A DNA stretch of 64,000 nucleotides from Ramlibacter ginsenosidimutans (GCF_016654015.1 NZ_JAEPWM010000001.1:1-64000); one strand, 5' to 3'; numbered from the stretch's first letter, positions 12,427 through 22,880 are shown. The notes: generated by a model from the letters alone, not told the origin. Numbers and translations are program-made.

Positions 12427-13799
12427 GCCCGGTCTCCTTGGCTTCGTTCTTCTGCGTGGGCGACGATCGCTTGCACCACGCGCTCCATCTTCATGAAGCG
12501 CGATCCCTTCACCAGCACGCTCTCGCTGCCGGCCAGGGCCTGGACCACGGCGGCGTTCAGCGCATCGACGTCACCGAAGTGGCGGGCCTTCAGGTGCGCG
12601 GCGAGTTCACCGAGCGTGAATACCTGCTCGATGCCGCGCTCGCGCGCATACGAGCCCACCTCGTCATGGAAACCGGGGCCCTGGTCGCCGACCTCGCCCA
12701 TGTCCCCCAGCACCAGCAGGCGCGGGCCGGGAAGTTCGGCCAGCACGTCGATGGCCGCGCGCACCGAGTCGGGGTTCGCGTTGTAGGTGTCGTCGACGAC
12801 GGTGAGCGTGCGCGCGCCCAGGCGCAGCCCCAGCGCGCGCGAACGGCCCTTCACCGGCTCGAAGCTCTCCAGTCCGCGCACGATCGCGGCCAGCGGCGCG
12901 CCCGCGGCCAGCGCGCAGGCGGCCGCGGCCAGCGCATTGCGCACGTTGTGGCGGCCGGCGATATGGAGTCGGAACGCGATCGGCCCGGCGGGCGTCTGCG
13001 CCCTCACCTGCCAATGTCCCTCTTGCCATTCAGACCCGGCCAGAAAGAGGTCGGCGCCGCTCGCCTGCGCGGCACCGAAAGCCATGCAGGGGCGCGCGTT
13101 CGCGAGCCCCGTCCAGAGCATCGTGTACGCATCGTCCCCGGGGAACACCGCGACGCCGCTGCGCGGCAAGGCCTCGAACACGCTGCCGTTCTCGCGCGCC
13201 ACCGCTTCCACGGTCGCCATGAATTCCTGGTGCTCGCGCTGCGCGTTGTTCACCAGGGCCACGGTGGGCTCGGCGATCTTCGCCAGGTACGCGATCTCGC
13301 CGGGATGGTTCATTCCCAGTTCGACGACGCCCACGCGGTGCGCGCCCGTCAGGCGCAGCAGCGTGAGCGGCAGGCCGATGTCGTTGTTCAGGTTGCCCTG
13401 GGTGGCGAGATGGTGGCTGGGCTGCCAGGCCTTCAGGATCGACGCCACCATCTGCGTGACGGTGGTCTTGCCGTTGCTGCCCGTGACCGCGATCAGCGGC
13501 AGCTGGTAGCGGCGGCGCCAGGCATTGGCGAGCCGGCCCAACGCCAGCTTGCTGTCTTCCACCTCGATGCCGGGCATGCCCGCAGGCAGCTTGCCGGGTT
13601 GGGCGATGGCGGCCACGGCGCCCCTGGCGCGCGCGTCGGCGATGAAATCGTTGGCGTCGAAGCGTTCGCCCTTCAGCGCGACGAACAGGTCGCCGGCCTG
13701 CAGCGTGCGCGTGTCGGTGTGCACGCGCTGCACCGCGACGGCGCCGTCGCCCACGAGCCGGCCGCCGACCCATGCGGCTGCCTGCTGGAGCTGGAACAT
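12423..13799 (-). CDS. murF: UDP-MurNAc-tripeptide--D-Ala-D-Ala ligase MurF
   Basis: Last cytoplasmic Mur ligase, adding the D-Ala-D-Ala made by Ddl; 458 residues. The ATP loop GSNGKTT is at 107-113, and family segments [21 protein letters not shown] and [10 protein letters not shown] are clear. The ATG at 13799 is five bases after the murE stop, and the stop overlaps mraY by four bases. The longer frame upstream is murE sequence read in another frame. Confidence 0.97.
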   Translation of the reverse strand: MFQLQQAAAWVGGRLVGDGAVAVQRVHTDTRTLQAGDLFVALKGERFDANDFIADARARGAVAAIAQPGKLPAGMPGIEVEDSKLALGRLANAWRRRYQLPLIAVTGSNGKTTVTQMVASILKAWQPSHHLATQGNLNNDIGLPLTLLRLTGAHRVGVVELGMNHPGEIAYLAKIAEPTVALVNNAQREHQEFMATVEAVARENGSVFEALPRSGVAVFPGDDAYTMLWTGLANARPCMAFGAAQASGADLFLAGSEWQEGHWQVRAQTPAGPIAFRLHIAGRHNVRNALAAAACALAAGAPLAAIVRGLESFEPVKGRSRALGLRLGARTLTVVDDTYNANPDSVRAAIDVLAELPGPRLLVLGDMGEVGDQGPGFHDEVGSYARERGIEQVFTLGELAAHLKARHFGDVDALNAAVVQALAGSESVLVKGSRFMKMERVVQAIVAHAEERSQGDRA

Positions 13800-13804
13800 C
13801 TGGT

Positions 13805-15292
13805 TCACTGGATGCGGCCCACGCGGGCTCCGTAGTTCTGCAGCGCCGCCTGGGCGTGCGCCTGGTCGGAGAACGGCTGCTTCACGCCCCCGATCTCCTG
13901 GTAATCCTCGTGGCCCTTGCCGGCCACCAGGATCACGTCCTGGGGCGCCGCGGCGGCGATGCTGTCGGCGATGGCGCTGGCGCGGTCCGCCTGCACTTCG
14001 ACCACGTCGGCATGGGACAGCCCCAGCAGCACCTGGCTGATGATGGCTTCGGGCTTTTCGGTGCGCGGATTGTCGCTGGTCACCACCACGCGGTCGGCTT
14101 CCTTTTCGGCGACGGCGGCCATCAGGGGCCGCTTCACCGGGTCGCGGTCGCCGCCGCAACCGAACACGCACCAGAGCTGGCCGCCCCGCTGCTGCGCGAG
14201 CGGGCGCAGCGCCTGCAGCGCCTTTTCCAGCGCGTCGGGCGTATGCGCATAGTCGACGGCCACCAGCGGCTTGCCCGCTTCGTTCAGCCGCTCCATGCGG
14301 CCGGGCACCGGCAAGAGGTCCGCGCATGCCGCCACCGCGTTCGCGAGCGGCACGCCGATGGCGCGCATCATGCCCAGCACGCCCAGCAGGTTGGAGACGT
14401 TGTACTGCCCGATCAGCTTCGTGCGCAGCTCGTGCTGCTCGCCGCCTTCGGCCACCAGGAAGCGCAGTCCCTCGCTGCTGTAGCCGATGTCGCGCGCACG
14501 CAGGCGGGCGTCACGTTCGCACGAGAGCGTCCACACGTCCATGCGGCTGCGCTGCAGCCTGGCCGCGAGCTCGGCGCCCTTGGCATCGTCGATGTTCAAC
14601 ACCGCCGCCTGCAGGCCGGGCCACGCGAACAGTTCGGCCTTCGCCGACCAGTAGGCGTCCATCGAGCCGTGGTAGTCCAGGTGGTCCTGCGTGAAGTTGG
14701 TGAAACCCGCGACCCGGATGCGGGTGCCGTCCAGGCGGCGCTCCACGATGCCGATGGAAGACGCCTCGATGGCGCAGGCCTTCGCGCCTTCCTGCACGAA
14801 GCGGCGGAAGTGCCGCTGCATCAGCACCGGGTCGGGCGTGGTCAGTCCCGTGTGCTCCACGTGCGGCGGCCGGCCGATGCCGAGCGTGCCGATCAGTCCG
14901 CAGGACAGGCCCACGTTCGACAGCGCCTGCGCCAGCCACCACGCGGTGGAGGTCTTGCCATTCGTGCCGGTGACGGCCAGCACGTCCAGCTGGTGGCTTG
15001 GCTCGCCGTAGAACAGCGCGCCGATCGGTCCCGTTGCGGCCTTCAGGCCTTCGTACGCGGCGACCGCGTCGCTGTCGAACCCGTACCCATCGCTCCCGGC
15101 CAGCTCCACCAGGCAGGCCTGCGCGCCCTGCGCCAGGGCGCCGGGCACGAACTTGCGGCCGTCGGTGGCCGCGCCGGGCCAAGCGATGAAAGCGTCGCCG
15201 CGGCCGACCTTGCGGCTGTCGCAGTGCACGTCGCCGGTGACGCGCGAACGGAGCCACTGCGCGGCTTCGTGCGGCGTGCGCAGGACCTGCAT
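13805..15292 (-). CDS. murE: UDP-MurNAc-L-Ala-D-Glu--meso-diaminopimelate ligase MurE
   Basis: Mur ligase of 495 residues that adds the third stem residue. The ATP loop GTNGKTS is at 109-115, and NFTQDHLDYHGSMDAYW and DYAHTPDALE are typical. The DNPR motif (in SDNPRTEKP) is the known determinant for meso-diaminopimelate, so the wall should be DAP-type. The ATG at 15292 shares one base with the ftsI stop. Confidence 0.97.
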   Translation of the reverse strand: MQVLRTPHEAAQWLRSRVTGDVHCDSRKVGRGDAFIAWPGAATDGRKFVPGALAQGAQACLVELAGSDGYGFDSDAVAAYEGLKAATGPIGALFYGEPSHQLDVLAVTGTNGKTSTAWWLAQALSNVGLSCGLIGTLGIGRPPHVEHTGLTTPDPVLMQRHFRRFVQEGAKACAIEASSIGIVERRLDGTRIRVAGFTNFTQDHLDYHGSMDAYWSAKAELFAWPGLQAAVLNIDDAKGAELAARLQRSRMDVWTLSCERDARLRARDIGYSSEGLRFLVAEGGEQHELRTKLIGQYNVSNLLGVLGMMRAIGVPLANAVAACADLLPVPGRMERLNEAGKPLVAVDYAHTPDALEKALQALRPLAQQRGGQLWCVFGCGGDRDPVKRPLMAAVAEKEADRVVVTSDNPRTEKPEAIISQVLLGLSHADVVEVQADRASAIADSIAAAAPQDVILVAGKGHEDYQEIGGVKQPFSDQAHAQAALQNYGARVGRIQ

Positions 15293-17028
15293 CAGAACGA
15301 CTCCTCGACCGACTGCACCAGCACCTGCGGCTTCACGCTCATGTCCGGCTGCACGCCCAGGACACGCAACGTCTGCTGCACGGTGGCGCTGAACACCGGA
15401 GCGGCGACGTCGCCGCCGAAGTACTTGCCGGCGCTGGGCTCGTCGATCATGACCGCCACGACGATGCGCGGATTGTCGATCGGCGCCATGCCGACGAACA
15501 CGCCGCGGTACTTGTGCTCGGCGTAGCCGCGGCCTTCCTGCTTGTGCGCCGTGCCGGTCTTGCCGCCGACCGAGTAGCCGAGGGTCTGCGCGCGCGGAGC
15601 GGTGCCGCCGTTCTGCGTCACCAGGTGCAGCATCTGGCGAATCTCCTGCGCCACCTTCGGCTGCAGCAGGCGGATGCCGGGCACGTTGCCATCCGTCTTC
15701 AACAGGCTCACCGGGACGATCTCGCCGTCGCGCGCGAACACGGTGTATGCGTGCGCCAGCTGGAACAGGCTCACGGACAGGCCGTACCCGTACGCCATCG
15801 TCGCCTGCTCCACCGGGCGCCACGACTTGTAGGGCCGCAGCCGCCCGCTCACCGCGCCGGGGAACGCGACTTGCGGCCGCTGGCCAAAGCCGACCTCGGT
15901 GTACATCTCCCAGACGTCCTTGGGCGGCATCTGCAGCGAGAGCTTGGCCGCGCCGATGTTGCTGGACTTCTGGATCACCTGGCTCACGGTGAGAGCGGTG
16001 CTCGCGTGGTCGTCATGGATGGTGAAGCCGCCCAGGCTCATGCGCCCGCCATTGGTGGCGATCACCGAGTCCGGTGTAACCAGGCCCTTCTCGAGGGCGA
16101 GCGACACGATCAGGGGCTTCATCGTCGAGCCCGGCTCGAAGCTGTCGGTGAGCGCGCGGTTGCGCAGCTGCGCGCCCGTGAGGTTCTGGCGCTTCGCGGG
16201 GTTGTAGCTGGGATAGTTGGCCAGCGCGAGCACTTCGCCCGTGTGTGCGTCCAGCACGATCACGCTGCCCGCCTTGGCCTTGTTCTGCACGACCGAATCG
16301 CGCAGTTGCTGGTACGCGAAGAACTGCACCTTGCTGTCGATGGAGAGCTGGATGTCCTTGCCGTCGACGGGTGGCACCTGCTGGCCCACGTCCTCGACGA
16401 TGCGACCCAGGCGGTCCTTGATCACGCGGCGCGAGCCCGGCCGGCCGGCCAGCTGCTTCTCGTACGCGAGTTCCACGCCTTCCTGGCCCTTGTCCTCGAC
16501 GTTGGTGAAGCCCACGACGTGCGCCGCGGCCTCGCCCTCGGGATACTGGCGGCGATATTCCTTGCGCTGGTAGATGCCCTTGATGTCCAGCGTCGCAATC
16601 TGCCGCGCGACCGATTCGTCCACCTCGCGCCGCAGCCACACGAAGCTCTTCTCGTCGTCGCCCAGCCGCTTCATCAGCTCCGGCAGCGGCATGTCCAGCA
16701 GCTTGGCGAGCTGCGCGAGCTTGGCGGAATCGCGTTCGACTTCTTCCGGCATCGCCCAGATGCTGGGCACGGGAACGCTGCTGGCCAGCAACTGGCCGTT
16801 GCGATCGAGGATGCGGCCGCGATTGGCGGGCAGTTCCAGCGTGCGCGCGAAGCGCACCTCGCCCTGCTTGATGTAGAAATCGTTGCCCCACACCTGCACC
16901 CAGGCCGCGCGGCCCGCGAGCCCCAGGAAGCCCAGGGCGATGCCGGCGACGATCAGCTTGCTGCGCCAGACCGGCGTGCGGCTGGCGAGCAGAGGGCTCG
17001 ATGAATAAGCGACGACGCGTCCGCTCAT
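15292..17028 (-). CDS. ftsI: Septal peptidoglycan transpeptidase FtsI (PBP3)
   Basis: Class B penicillin-binding protein of 578 residues and target of beta-lactams. It has a short cytoplasmic tail, one membrane anchor at about 24-45 and a pedestal domain. The transpeptidase domain carries the nucleophile S301 in STMK, SSN at 355-357 and KTG at 490-492. It partners with FtsW. The start overlaps the ftsL stop by four bases. Confidence 0.97.
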   Translation of the reverse strand: MSGRVVAYSSSPLLASRTPVWRSKLIVAGIALGFLGLAGRAAWVQVWGNDFYIKQGEVRFARTLELPANRGRILDRNGQLLASSVPVPSIWAMPEEVERDSAKLAQLAKLLDMPLPELMKRLGDDEKSFVWLRREVDESVARQIATLDIKGIYQRKEYRRQYPEGEAAAHVVGFTNVEDKGQEGVELAYEKQLAGRPGSRRVIKDRLGRIVEDVGQQVPPVDGKDIQLSIDSKVQFFAYQQLRDSVVQNKAKAGSVIVLDAHTGEVLALANYPSYNPAKRQNLTGAQLRNRALTDSFEPGSTMKPLIVSLALEKGLVTPDSVIATNGGRMSLGGFTIHDDHASTALTVSQVIQKSSNIGAAKLSLQMPPKDVWEMYTEVGFGQRPQVAFPGAVSGRLRPYKSWRPVEQATMAYGYGLSVSLFQLAHAYTVFARDGEIVPVSLLKTDGNVPGIRLLQPKVAQEIRQMLHLVTQNGGTAPRAQTLGYSVGGKTGTAHKQEGRGYAEHKYRGVFVGMAPIDNPRIVVAVMIDEPSAGKYFGGDVAAPVFSATVQQTLRVLGVQPDMSVKPQVLVQSVEESF

Positions 17029-17330
17029 TGCTCGGCCTCTGCGTGAGCGGCGCTGGCGGCCGCGCCCTTGAGCGTCACGTATTGCGTGATCGCGGGCGTC
17101 GCCGGCTTCATGTGCAGCTGGTCCTTCGCGAGCCGCTCGACGCGCGCCGGCGTGGCCTGCGCGCGTTTTTCCAGCTGCAGCCGCTCGTGCTCGATGTCCA
17201 GCTTGCGCGCCTCGTTCTGCGCCCGCTCGATCTCGGTGTAGAGGTGGCGCGAGTCGTACTGCACCTGCACGAGGTACAGCGCGCTGGCCAGCACCGACAC
17301 CAGCAGGGTGAGGTTGAGGCGGAGCATCAT
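17025..17330 (-). CDS. ftsL: Cell division protein FtsL
   Basis: Small bitopic divisome protein of 101 residues. One N-terminal membrane helix ([17 protein letters not shown]) is followed by a charged coiled-coil stretch rich in E, R and L (about 28-60). In E. coli FtsL forms the FtsQLB complex that activates FtsWI. Four-base overlaps with rsmH and ftsI support both ends. Sequence conservation of FtsL is low, so position and topology carry much of the call. Confidence 0.93.
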   Translation of the reverse strand: MMLRLNLTLLVSVLASALYLVQVQYDSRHLYTEIERAQNEARKLDIEHERLQLEKRAQATPARVERLAKDQLHMKPATPAITQYVTLKGAAASAAHAEAEQ

Positions 17331-18238
17331 GCTCGCGTCCTCTCCGCGACGCGCATGATGGCGCTGCGCGCGCGCGGGTTCGCCTGGATTTCCTGCGCGG
17401 TCGGCTTGACGCGCTCGATCGCGCGCAGCTTCATCGGCTTGGGTGCGGCGAACGGCGCACGGCGGTCCACCTCATCGCGCGAATGCCTGGCGATGAACTG
17501 CTTGACGATCCGGTCCTCCAGCGAATGGAAGCTGATCACCACCAGTCGGCCTTCCGGTTGCAATACGTCGAGACTCGCCTTCAGAGCTTCCTGCAGTTCG
17601 TCCAGTTCACCGTTGACGAAAATCCGAAGAGCCTGAAATGTGCGCGTGGCCGGGTCCTGGCCCGGCTCGCGGGTCCGCACCGCACCAGCCACGAGCTGGG
17701 CCAGCTCGGAGGTGCTTGCCAGCGGTCCGCGCTCCTGCCGGCGAGCTGCAATCGCCTTTGCAATCGGAACAGCAAACCGTTCTTCGCCATAGTCACGGAT
17801 CACCTCCGCCATCAGTTCCACCGGGGCGGTGGCGAGCCAGTCCGCGGCGCTGGTGCCGCGCGTCGGGTCCATGCGCATGTCCAGCGGTCCGTCGGCACGG
17901 AAGGAGAAACCGCGCGCGGGGTTGTCGATCTGCGGCGAGCTGATGCCCAGGTCCATCAGGATGCCCGTCGCACTGTTCGCTTCCAGCTCGCGCAGCGCCG
18001 CGAAGCCCTGGTGCCGGATCTCGAAGCGCGGGTCCTCGATCGCATTGCCCACGGAGATGGCCTCCGGGTCCTTGTCGTACGCGAGCAGGCGGCCGCGCTC
18101 GTCCAGGCGCGAGAGGATCAGGCGCGAGTGCCCGCCGCGCCCGAAGGTCGCGTCGATGTAGTTTCCATCCGGCTTGGTGACGAGGGCGTCGACTGCTTCG
18201 TTCAACAAGACGGTGGTGTGTTGCCATGTGCCGTCCAC
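17327..18238 (-). CDS. rsmH: 16S rRNA (cytosine-1402-N4)-methyltransferase RsmH
   Basis: SAM-dependent methyltransferase (303 residues, formerly MraW) that makes N4-methyl-C1402 at the ribosomal P site. The N-terminal [13 protein letters not shown], the SAM motif [10 protein letters not shown], and [14 protein letters not shown] are diagnostic. The start is GTG at 18238, nine bases after mraZ; no ATG gives the conserved N-terminus. Confidence 0.97.
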   Translation of the reverse strand: MDGTWQHTTVLLNEAVDALVTKPDGNYIDATFGRGGHSRLILSRLDERGRLLAYDKDPEAISVGNAIEDPRFEIRHQGFAALRELEANSATGILMDLGISSPQIDNPARGFSFRADGPLDMRMDPTRGTSAADWLATAPVELMAEVIRDYGEERFAVPIAKAIAARRQERGPLASTSELAQLVAGAVRTREPGQDPATRTFQALRIFVNGELDELQEALKASLDVLQPEGRLVVISFHSLEDRIVKQFIARHSRDEVDRRAPFAAPKPMKLRAIERVKPTAQEIQANPRARSAIMRVAERTRA

Positions 18239-18247
18239 CGCTTGCCT

Positions 18248-18676
18248 TCAGAAAGAGAAGTCCTTGAAGGCATCGGGCATGTCGCCGCGCATTGCCTCGG
18301 CCTCCTTGGCCTCGTAAGTCGCCTTGTCCCAGAGTTCGAAGTTGTTGCCCATGCCCAGCAGCATCACGTCCTTCTCGATGCCCGCCGCGGCACGAAGCTC
18401 GGGCGACACCAGGACGCGGCCGGTTCCATCCAGCTCCACGTCCATCGCGTTGCCCAGGAAGATTCTCTTCCACCACTGCGCCGACATGGGGAGCTGGGCG
18501 ATGCGTTCACGAAATGTTTCCCACTCCGGCCGAGGAAAAATCATGAGACAGCCGTGCGGGTGGCGGGTGATGGTGAGGCGGTTCTCGGCGGTCGCGGCCA
18601 GGACGTCACGGTGCCGGGTCGGCATGGATAGCCGCCCCTTGGCATCGAGACTCAGCGACGAGGCGCCCTGGAACAC
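18248..18676 (-). CDS. mraZ: Transcriptional regulator MraZ
   Basis: DNA-binding AbrB/SpoVT-like protein of 142 residues, first gene of the dcw operon, and a known repressor of this operon in E. coli. Both tandem MraZ half-domains are visible, each with a GR-containing turn ([10 protein letters not shown] and [10 protein letters not shown]). The start is GTG at 18676. Two TGGGN boxes with 5-base spacing lie just upstream, so autoregulation is likely. Confidence 0.95.
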   Translation of the reverse strand: MFQGASSLSLDAKGRLSMPTRHRDVLAATAENRLTITRHPHGCLMIFPRPEWETFRERIAQLPMSAQWWKRIFLGNAMDVELDGTGRVLVSPELRAAAGIEKDVMLLGMGNNFELWDKATYEAKEAEAMRGDMPDAFKDFSF

Positions 18677-18722
18677 TTGTGTCAGTCCTCACTGCGACGG
18701 AACGGCAAAAGGAGGAGTGGTT

Positions 18723-18737
18723 TCCCACGATCCCCCA
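18723..18737 (-). promoter_or_regulatory. MraZ operator (two TGGGN boxes)
   Basis: On the minus strand the sequence reads TGGGG-GATCG-TGGGA, two TGGGN boxes separated by exactly five bases. This is the known recognition pattern of MraZ. The boxes lie between the predicted -10 element and the mraZ start, a position suited to repression. A third box with the same spacing was not found. Confidence 0.75.
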
Positions 18738-18756
18738 CTTCATTGCACTTTTTTGC

Positions 18757-18784
18757 ACTGTAGCAGGAAATCGTTGAGGCGCAA
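18757..18784 (-). promoter_or_regulatory. Predicted sigma70 promoter of the dcw operon
   Basis: On the minus strand a -35-like TTGCGC (18779-18784) and a -10-like TACAGT (18757-18762) are separated by 16 bases. It is the only reasonable hexamer pair I found between the hslU terminator and mraZ, and the MraZ boxes follow within 20 bases. Prediction by eye only. Confidence 0.5.
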
Positions 18785-18830
18785 TGGGTGCTTGGTAATT
18801 TTTGGCAATGAAATCAAGCACTTAGCAAGC

Positions 18831-18856
18831 AAAACGGAGGCCGCAGCCTCCGTTTT
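18831..18856 (-). terminator. Rho-independent terminator after hslVU
   Basis: Perfect 11-base-pair stem (18831-18841 with 18846-18856) around a CGCA loop. It has an A run on one side and a T run on the other, so it can work in both directions. It separates the hslV-hslU unit from the dcw promoter. A 12-base direct repeat CAAGCACTTAGC flanks it (18815-18826 and 18868-18879). Confidence 0.85.
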
Positions 18857-18909
18857 CCCTTTCAAAGCAAGCACTTAGCCAGTGCACTTGATGTGATTCG
18901 TGCAGCCCC

Positions 18910-20223
18910 TCACAGGATGTAGCGCGAAAGATCCTCGTTGCGACTGAGCTCGGAAAGCCGCGCGTCCACGTACGGCCCGTCGATGCGCACCGACTGGCCC
19001 TCCAGGCGCGACGCACCGAAGCTCACTTCGTCCAGCAAGCGCTCCATCACCGTGGAGAGCCGCCGTGCACCGATGTTCTCCGTGCGCTCGTTCACGTCAT
19101 AGGCGATCTGCGCCAGGCGCGTGATGCCTTCCGGGGTGAATTCGAGCTGCACGCCCTCCGTGGCAAGCAGGGCTTCGTACTGCTTCACGAGCGAGGCATG
19201 CGTGGACGTGAGGATCGCCTCGAAGTCCTGCACAGAGAGCGATGCGAGCTCCACCCGGATCGGGAAGCGGCCCTGCAGCTCCGGGATGAGGTCGCTCGGC
19301 TTCGCGAGATGGAATGCGCCACTCGCGATGAACAGGATGTGGTCCGTGCGGATGGGGCCGTACTTCGTCGAGACGGTCGTTCCTTCCACCAGGGGCAGCA
19401 GGTCGCGCTGCACGCCCTGGCGGGAGACCTCGGCGCCGCCCGCGTCGCTGCGCGAGGTGACCTTGTCGATCTCGTCGATGAAGACGATGCCGTTCTGCTC
19501 CGCGTTCTGGATGGCGGCGGCCTTGATCTCGTCCTCGTTCACCATGGCGGCCGCCTCCTCGTCCACCAGCAGCCGCATCGCCTCGCGGATCTTCAGCTTG
19601 CGCGTCTTGCGCCGGTTGCCGCCGAACTGGCTGAACATGCCCTTGAGCTGCTCCGCCATGTCCTCCATGCCGGCGGGTCCCATGATTTCCAGCTGCGGCT
19701 TCGCGTCGGCGACGTCGATCTCGATCTCCTTGTCGTCGAGCTCGCCCTCCCGCAGCTTCTTGCGGAACACCTGGCGCGCCGTGCTGTCGCCACCGTCCTC
19801 GCCGCGCGCCAGCGGAACGAGCACCTGCAGGATGCGTGCTTCGGCGGCGTCTTCGGCGCGCGTGCGCACCTTGCGCATCTCGGCGATCCGCGTCTGCTTC
19901 ACCGCCATTTCGGCCAGGTCGCGCACGATGGAGTCGACGTCCTTGCCGACGTAGCCGACCTCCGTGAACTTCGTGGCTTCCACCTTGATGAAGGGCGCAT
20001 CCGCCAGCCGCGCGAGCCGGCGCGCAATCTCCGTCTTGCCCACGCCGGTCGGACCGATCATGAGGATGTTCTTGGGCGTGATCTCGTGCCGGAGTTTCTC
20101 GTCGACCTGCTGGCGCCGCCAGCGATTGCGCAGGGCGATGGCCACTGCACGCTTGGCGTCGGCCTGGCCGACGATGTGGCGATCGAGTTCGGAGACGATC
20201 TCCTGGGGGGTCATGGAGGACAT
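18910..20223 (-). CDS. hslU: HslUV protease ATPase subunit HslU
   Basis: AAA+ unfoldase (437 residues) that feeds substrates to the HslV peptidase. Walker A GPTGVGKT is at 57-64, Walker B is VFIDEIDK, and the central inserted I-domain carries the Gly-rich QFGG region. The C-terminal SRYIL tail, which docks into HslV in the active complex, is intact. It is downstream of hslV on the same strand; a dispersed inverted repeat of about 125 bases lies between them. Confidence 0.97.
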   Translation of the reverse strand: MSSMTPQEIVSELDRHIVGQADAKRAVAIALRNRWRRQQVDEKLRHEITPKNILMIGPTGVGKTEIARRLARLADAPFIKVEATKFTEVGYVGKDVDSIVRDLAEMAVKQTRIAEMRKVRTRAEDAAEARILQVLVPLARGEDGGDSTARQVFRKKLREGELDDKEIEIDVADAKPQLEIMGPAGMEDMAEQLKGMFSQFGGNRRKTRKLKIREAMRLLVDEEAAAMVNEDEIKAAAIQNAEQNGIVFIDEIDKVTSRSDAGGAEVSRQGVQRDLLPLVEGTTVSTKYGPIRTDHILFIASGAFHLAKPSDLIPELQGRFPIRVELASLSVQDFEAILTSTHASLVKQYEALLATEGVQLEFTPEGITRLAQIAYDVNERTENIGARRLSTVMERLLDEVSFGASRLEGQSVRIDGPYVDARLSELSRNEDLSRYIL

Positions 20224-20270
20224 GAGGGGTCCTGGAGGAGTAAGTGGGGGGAGATGAAGACTGAAAGGCC

Positions 20271-20397
20271 AACAACCGGACGCAGAGGGCGCAGAGGGCG
20301 CAGAGGTTGCGCGGAGGACGCAAAAGGAACAGCCTATGAAGGATTCTCTTGCGACCTCTGCGAACCCTTTGCGGCCCCTGCCTCTGGATGTCTGTCC
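20271..20397. repeat. Dispersed inverted repeat family A, copy 2
   Basis: The left arm (about 20271-20328) contains ACCGGACGCAGAGGGCGCAG with the 9-base unit GCAGAGGGC duplicated, then GCGGAGGACGCAAAAGG. The right arm (about 20347-20395) carries GCGACCTCTGCGAACCCTTT. The arms are more diverged than in copies 1 and 3. This copy separates hslV from hslU within one transcription unit. Confidence 0.75.
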
Positions 20398-20404
20398 TTG
20401 GAAC

Positions 20405-20956
20405 CTAGTCCAGCACCTCGATGGTGTGGTTCATGTTCGTGTAGATGCAAAGCGAGCCGGCGATCTCCAGCGACTTCTTCACGATGTCCTGCGCGCCGAG
20501 CCCGGTGTTGTCCAGGAGCGCCTTGGCCGAGGCCTGCGCAAAGCCGCCGCCGGAGCCGATGGCGATGATCCCCTGCTCCGGCTCCAGCACGTCGCCGTTG
20601 CCGGTGATGATCAGCGAGGACTCGCGGTCGGCCACCGCGAGCATGGCTTCGAGCCTGCGCAGGACGCGGTCCGTGCGCCAGTCCTTGGTGAGTTCGATCG
20701 CCGCGCGCACCAGGTGGCCCTGGTGCTTCTCGAGCTTGCCTTCGAAGCGCTCGAACAGCGTGAAGGCGTCGGCCGTGGCGCCCGCGAAGCCGGCCAGCAC
20801 CTTGTCGTGGTAGAGCTTGCGCACCTTGCGCGCGGTGCCCTTGACGACGATGTTGCCCAGCGTGACCTGGCCGTCGCCGCCGATGGCGACCTGCCAGCGG
20901 CCGTCAGCGCCCTGGCGCCGGACGCTGACGATCGTGGTTCCGTGAAACTGTTCCAT
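20405..20956 (-). CDS. hslV: HslUV protease peptidase subunit HslV
   Basis: Proteasome-like threonine peptidase of 183 residues. After a short propeptide the mature N-terminus begins TTIVSVRR, with T7 the likely nucleophile (MEQFHG removed). [15 protein letters not shown] and [17 protein letters not shown] are typical. It works in a dodecamer capped by HslU, encoded next downstream. The ATG at 20956 gives the family N-terminus although the open frame runs far upstream. Confidence 0.96.
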   Translation of the reverse strand: MEQFHGTTIVSVRRQGADGRWQVAIGGDGQVTLGNIVVKGTARKVRKLYHDKVLAGFAGATADAFTLFERFEGKLEKHQGHLVRAAIELTKDWRTDRVLRRLEAMLAVADRESSLIITGNGDVLEPEQGIIAIGSGGGFAQASAKALLDNTGLGAQDIVKKSLEIAGSLCIYTNMNHTIEVLD

Positions 20957-20994
20957 AGGAGTGGCAGCTTGGGGCAGCCACTCCGGATTGCAAG

Positions 20995-22848
20995 CTACTC
21001 GTTGCGGATGGTGATGCGCGCGTGCTCGCTGATGCCGATGACGTTGAAGAACGCCGCCACCAGGCGGTGCACGTCGGAGAACTGGACCTGCCGGCCGTCG
21101 ACCTCGCGTGCCGTCACCCAGTTGAGCAGGGTGCCGGCCGCCGTGAAGTCGATGCGCATCAGGCGGGCGCAGGAAATGATCATGATGTCCGCATCGCCCA
21201 GCTTGGCATCCAGCAGGTCCAGCGCCTCCTTGCCGTCGCCGAGGATCTGTCCCGACAGCTCCACGGTCGCGACGCTCGACATCTGCGAGGACGCGCCGGG
21301 CATTTGCGAGTCGCCGTAAGGCATGGCGCTGGACATCACGGAGTCGCGGAACGCCTCGCCGATGATGGTGTTGCGGCTCGCCAGGCTGCCGTCCGGCTGC
21401 AGCGACTTGTAGTCGCAGCGGGCGCTCTCCCACGAAGGCGGGGAGACCTCGTAGGTGACGCAGTAGTCCAGTGCGACGAGCTCGAACTCGTCGGGCCGGT
21501 GCATCACGCGCAGCACTTCCATGCGCAGCCGCCACCACGCGGCGTTCACCGAGCGGTCGCTGGACGGCGTCGCCTCGCGCAGCACCTTCTCCAGCGTGTC
21601 CGCGCCGATGAAGCGCAGTTGCACGTTCTGGCCGGCCCACTGCGTGAACAGCTTGGTCAGCGGCTCCGCCGCGGCCTCGGCAATGGAGTTGAGCTTGGAC
21701 CAGTTCAGCTTGTACGGCTGCGTGCCGCGCGCGAGCGCTGCGTTCAGTGCCGCCAGCGTCTGCGTGCCGAACACCGCCGGGGACGTCCAGTCCGCCTTGT
21801 CCTGCGCGCCCTGCGGAGCCGGCGCCGGCGTGTTCATCTTCGCGACGATCTCGGGCATCGAGAACCACTGCGGCGCCGAGCGGCCGAAGCGGCCGGCGAA
21901 ATCGATCGCCGCGCTCTCGAAGCGGTCGTGCCATCCGGCCGCGCGGTACAGGTCGAACAGCGTGAGCCAGGTTTCGTCGTGGTTGATCCGCGTGCCGTTG
22001 GGCCCGAGCACTTCCAGCAGCCCCGCCTCGGCGCCCTCGTTGTCGCCGTTGGCGAAGCGGATCGACGCCTCCTCGAGCTCGGGGTCGTGCGCGAACTCCT
22101 CGACCTGGATCGCGAACTGCTTGGAGGGCGAGAAGGTGCTGGGCCCGCTGGGCGCGCCCGCAGCGGCAGCATCGCGCGGCAGGTCGCTGACCGCAGGCGC
22201 GGCGGGACGCCCGAGCGGCGGCGTTGCCTGGAGGGGCACGAGGCCCATCGCCTGCGTCGTCTCGGGCAGACCCGAATCGAACAGGGGCTGCATCGGCTCG
22301 GGCGCCGCAGCCGGCTTCGGCGCGAGTTCCTGCGGCGAGGTGCGCGAATAACTGGTGGCCGCGGGAGCCGGGGCGGCGGGGCGCACTCCCTCGGTCGCTG
22401 CATGCGCCGACATCGGGTAGCCGCTGCCGCCGCTGCCTGCGGTGCTGCCGCTGTGGCCGCTGTGGGGCATCTGCGAATTGCCATGCTTGGTCTTCCACCA
22501 CTGCATGGACATCTGCGCCTCGATCTCGTCGATCTTCTTCAGCGTGGTCGCGCGGTCGTCCGGCTTGGACGGCATCGAGCTCTGGAAGAAGGAGGGGCGC
22601 AATCCCGGGTCCTGCCCCGCGAGCACCTCGCTGCGGCGCATCTTGCGCAGCATGTCGAACTCCCGCTTGCGCACGAAGTCGTTGCGCCGCTTGCGCTCGA
22701 TCATCTCCTTGAGCATCTGCTTGGAGTACGAGCTCTCGCGATCGGCGTCGTGGGCATCCGCCTCGTTGAAGCCGCTGCTCGGGTTGCGGACGAACCGCAC
22801 CACGCGCGACAGCAGGCCGGCGGGTGCGGAATCGTCTTTCGTCGCCAT
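20995..22848 (-). CDS. Large STAS-domain protein of unknown function
   Basis: 617 residues. The N-terminal 110 are charged and helical ([18 protein letters not shown]). A long Pro/Ala/Ser-rich low-complexity linker runs from about 120 to 245, followed by a folded region with TPR-like character ([21 protein letters not shown]). The C-terminal 110 residues resemble a STAS domain ([10 protein letters not shown]..., [22 protein letters not shown]). STAS modules often act as anti-anti-sigma or partner-switch domains, but no kinase partner is nearby. It lies between dksA and hslV. The ATG at 22848 is the first in frame after the dksA stop. Confidence 0.75.
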   Translation of the reverse strand: MATKDDSAPAGLLSRVVRFVRNPSSGFNEADAHDADRESSYSKQMLKEMIERKRRNDFVRKREFDMLRKMRRSEVLAGQDPGLRPSFFQSSMPSKPDDRATTLKKIDEIEAQMSMQWWKTKHGNSQMPHSGHSGSTAGSGGSGYPMSAHAATEGVRPAAPAPAATSYSRTSPQELAPKPAAAPEPMQPLFDSGLPETTQAMGLVPLQATPPLGRPAAPAVSDLPRDAAAAGAPSGPSTFSPSKQFAIQVEEFAHDPELEEASIRFANGDNEGAEAGLLEVLGPNGTRINHDETWLTLFDLYRAAGWHDRFESAAIDFAGRFGRSAPQWFSMPEIVAKMNTPAPAPQGAQDKADWTSPAVFGTQTLAALNAALARGTQPYKLNWSKLNSIAEAAAEPLTKLFTQWAGQNVQLRFIGADTLEKVLREATPSSDRSVNAAWWRLRMEVLRVMHRPDEFELVALDYCVTYEVSPPSWESARCDYKSLQPDGSLASRNTIIGEAFRDSVMSSAMPYGDSQMPGASSQMSSVATVELSGQILGDGKEALDLLDAKLGDADIMIISCARLMRIDFTAAGTLLNWVTAREVDGRQVQFSDVHRLVAAFFNVIGISEHARITIRNE

Positions 22849-22880
22849 GGGAGCGCCTGGGATGGAACCGGGATGCTGGC

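Noticed and set aside
18815..18879. The 12-base direct repeats CAAGCACTTAGC around the hslU terminator as an insertion footprint or att site
   Set aside because: The stretch between them is just a normal terminator with no mobile-element sequence. A local duplication is enough to explain them.
20271..20397. Family A repeats as a CRISPR array
   Set aside because: Units are inverted rather than evenly spaced direct repeats, and no spacer pattern or cas gene is present.
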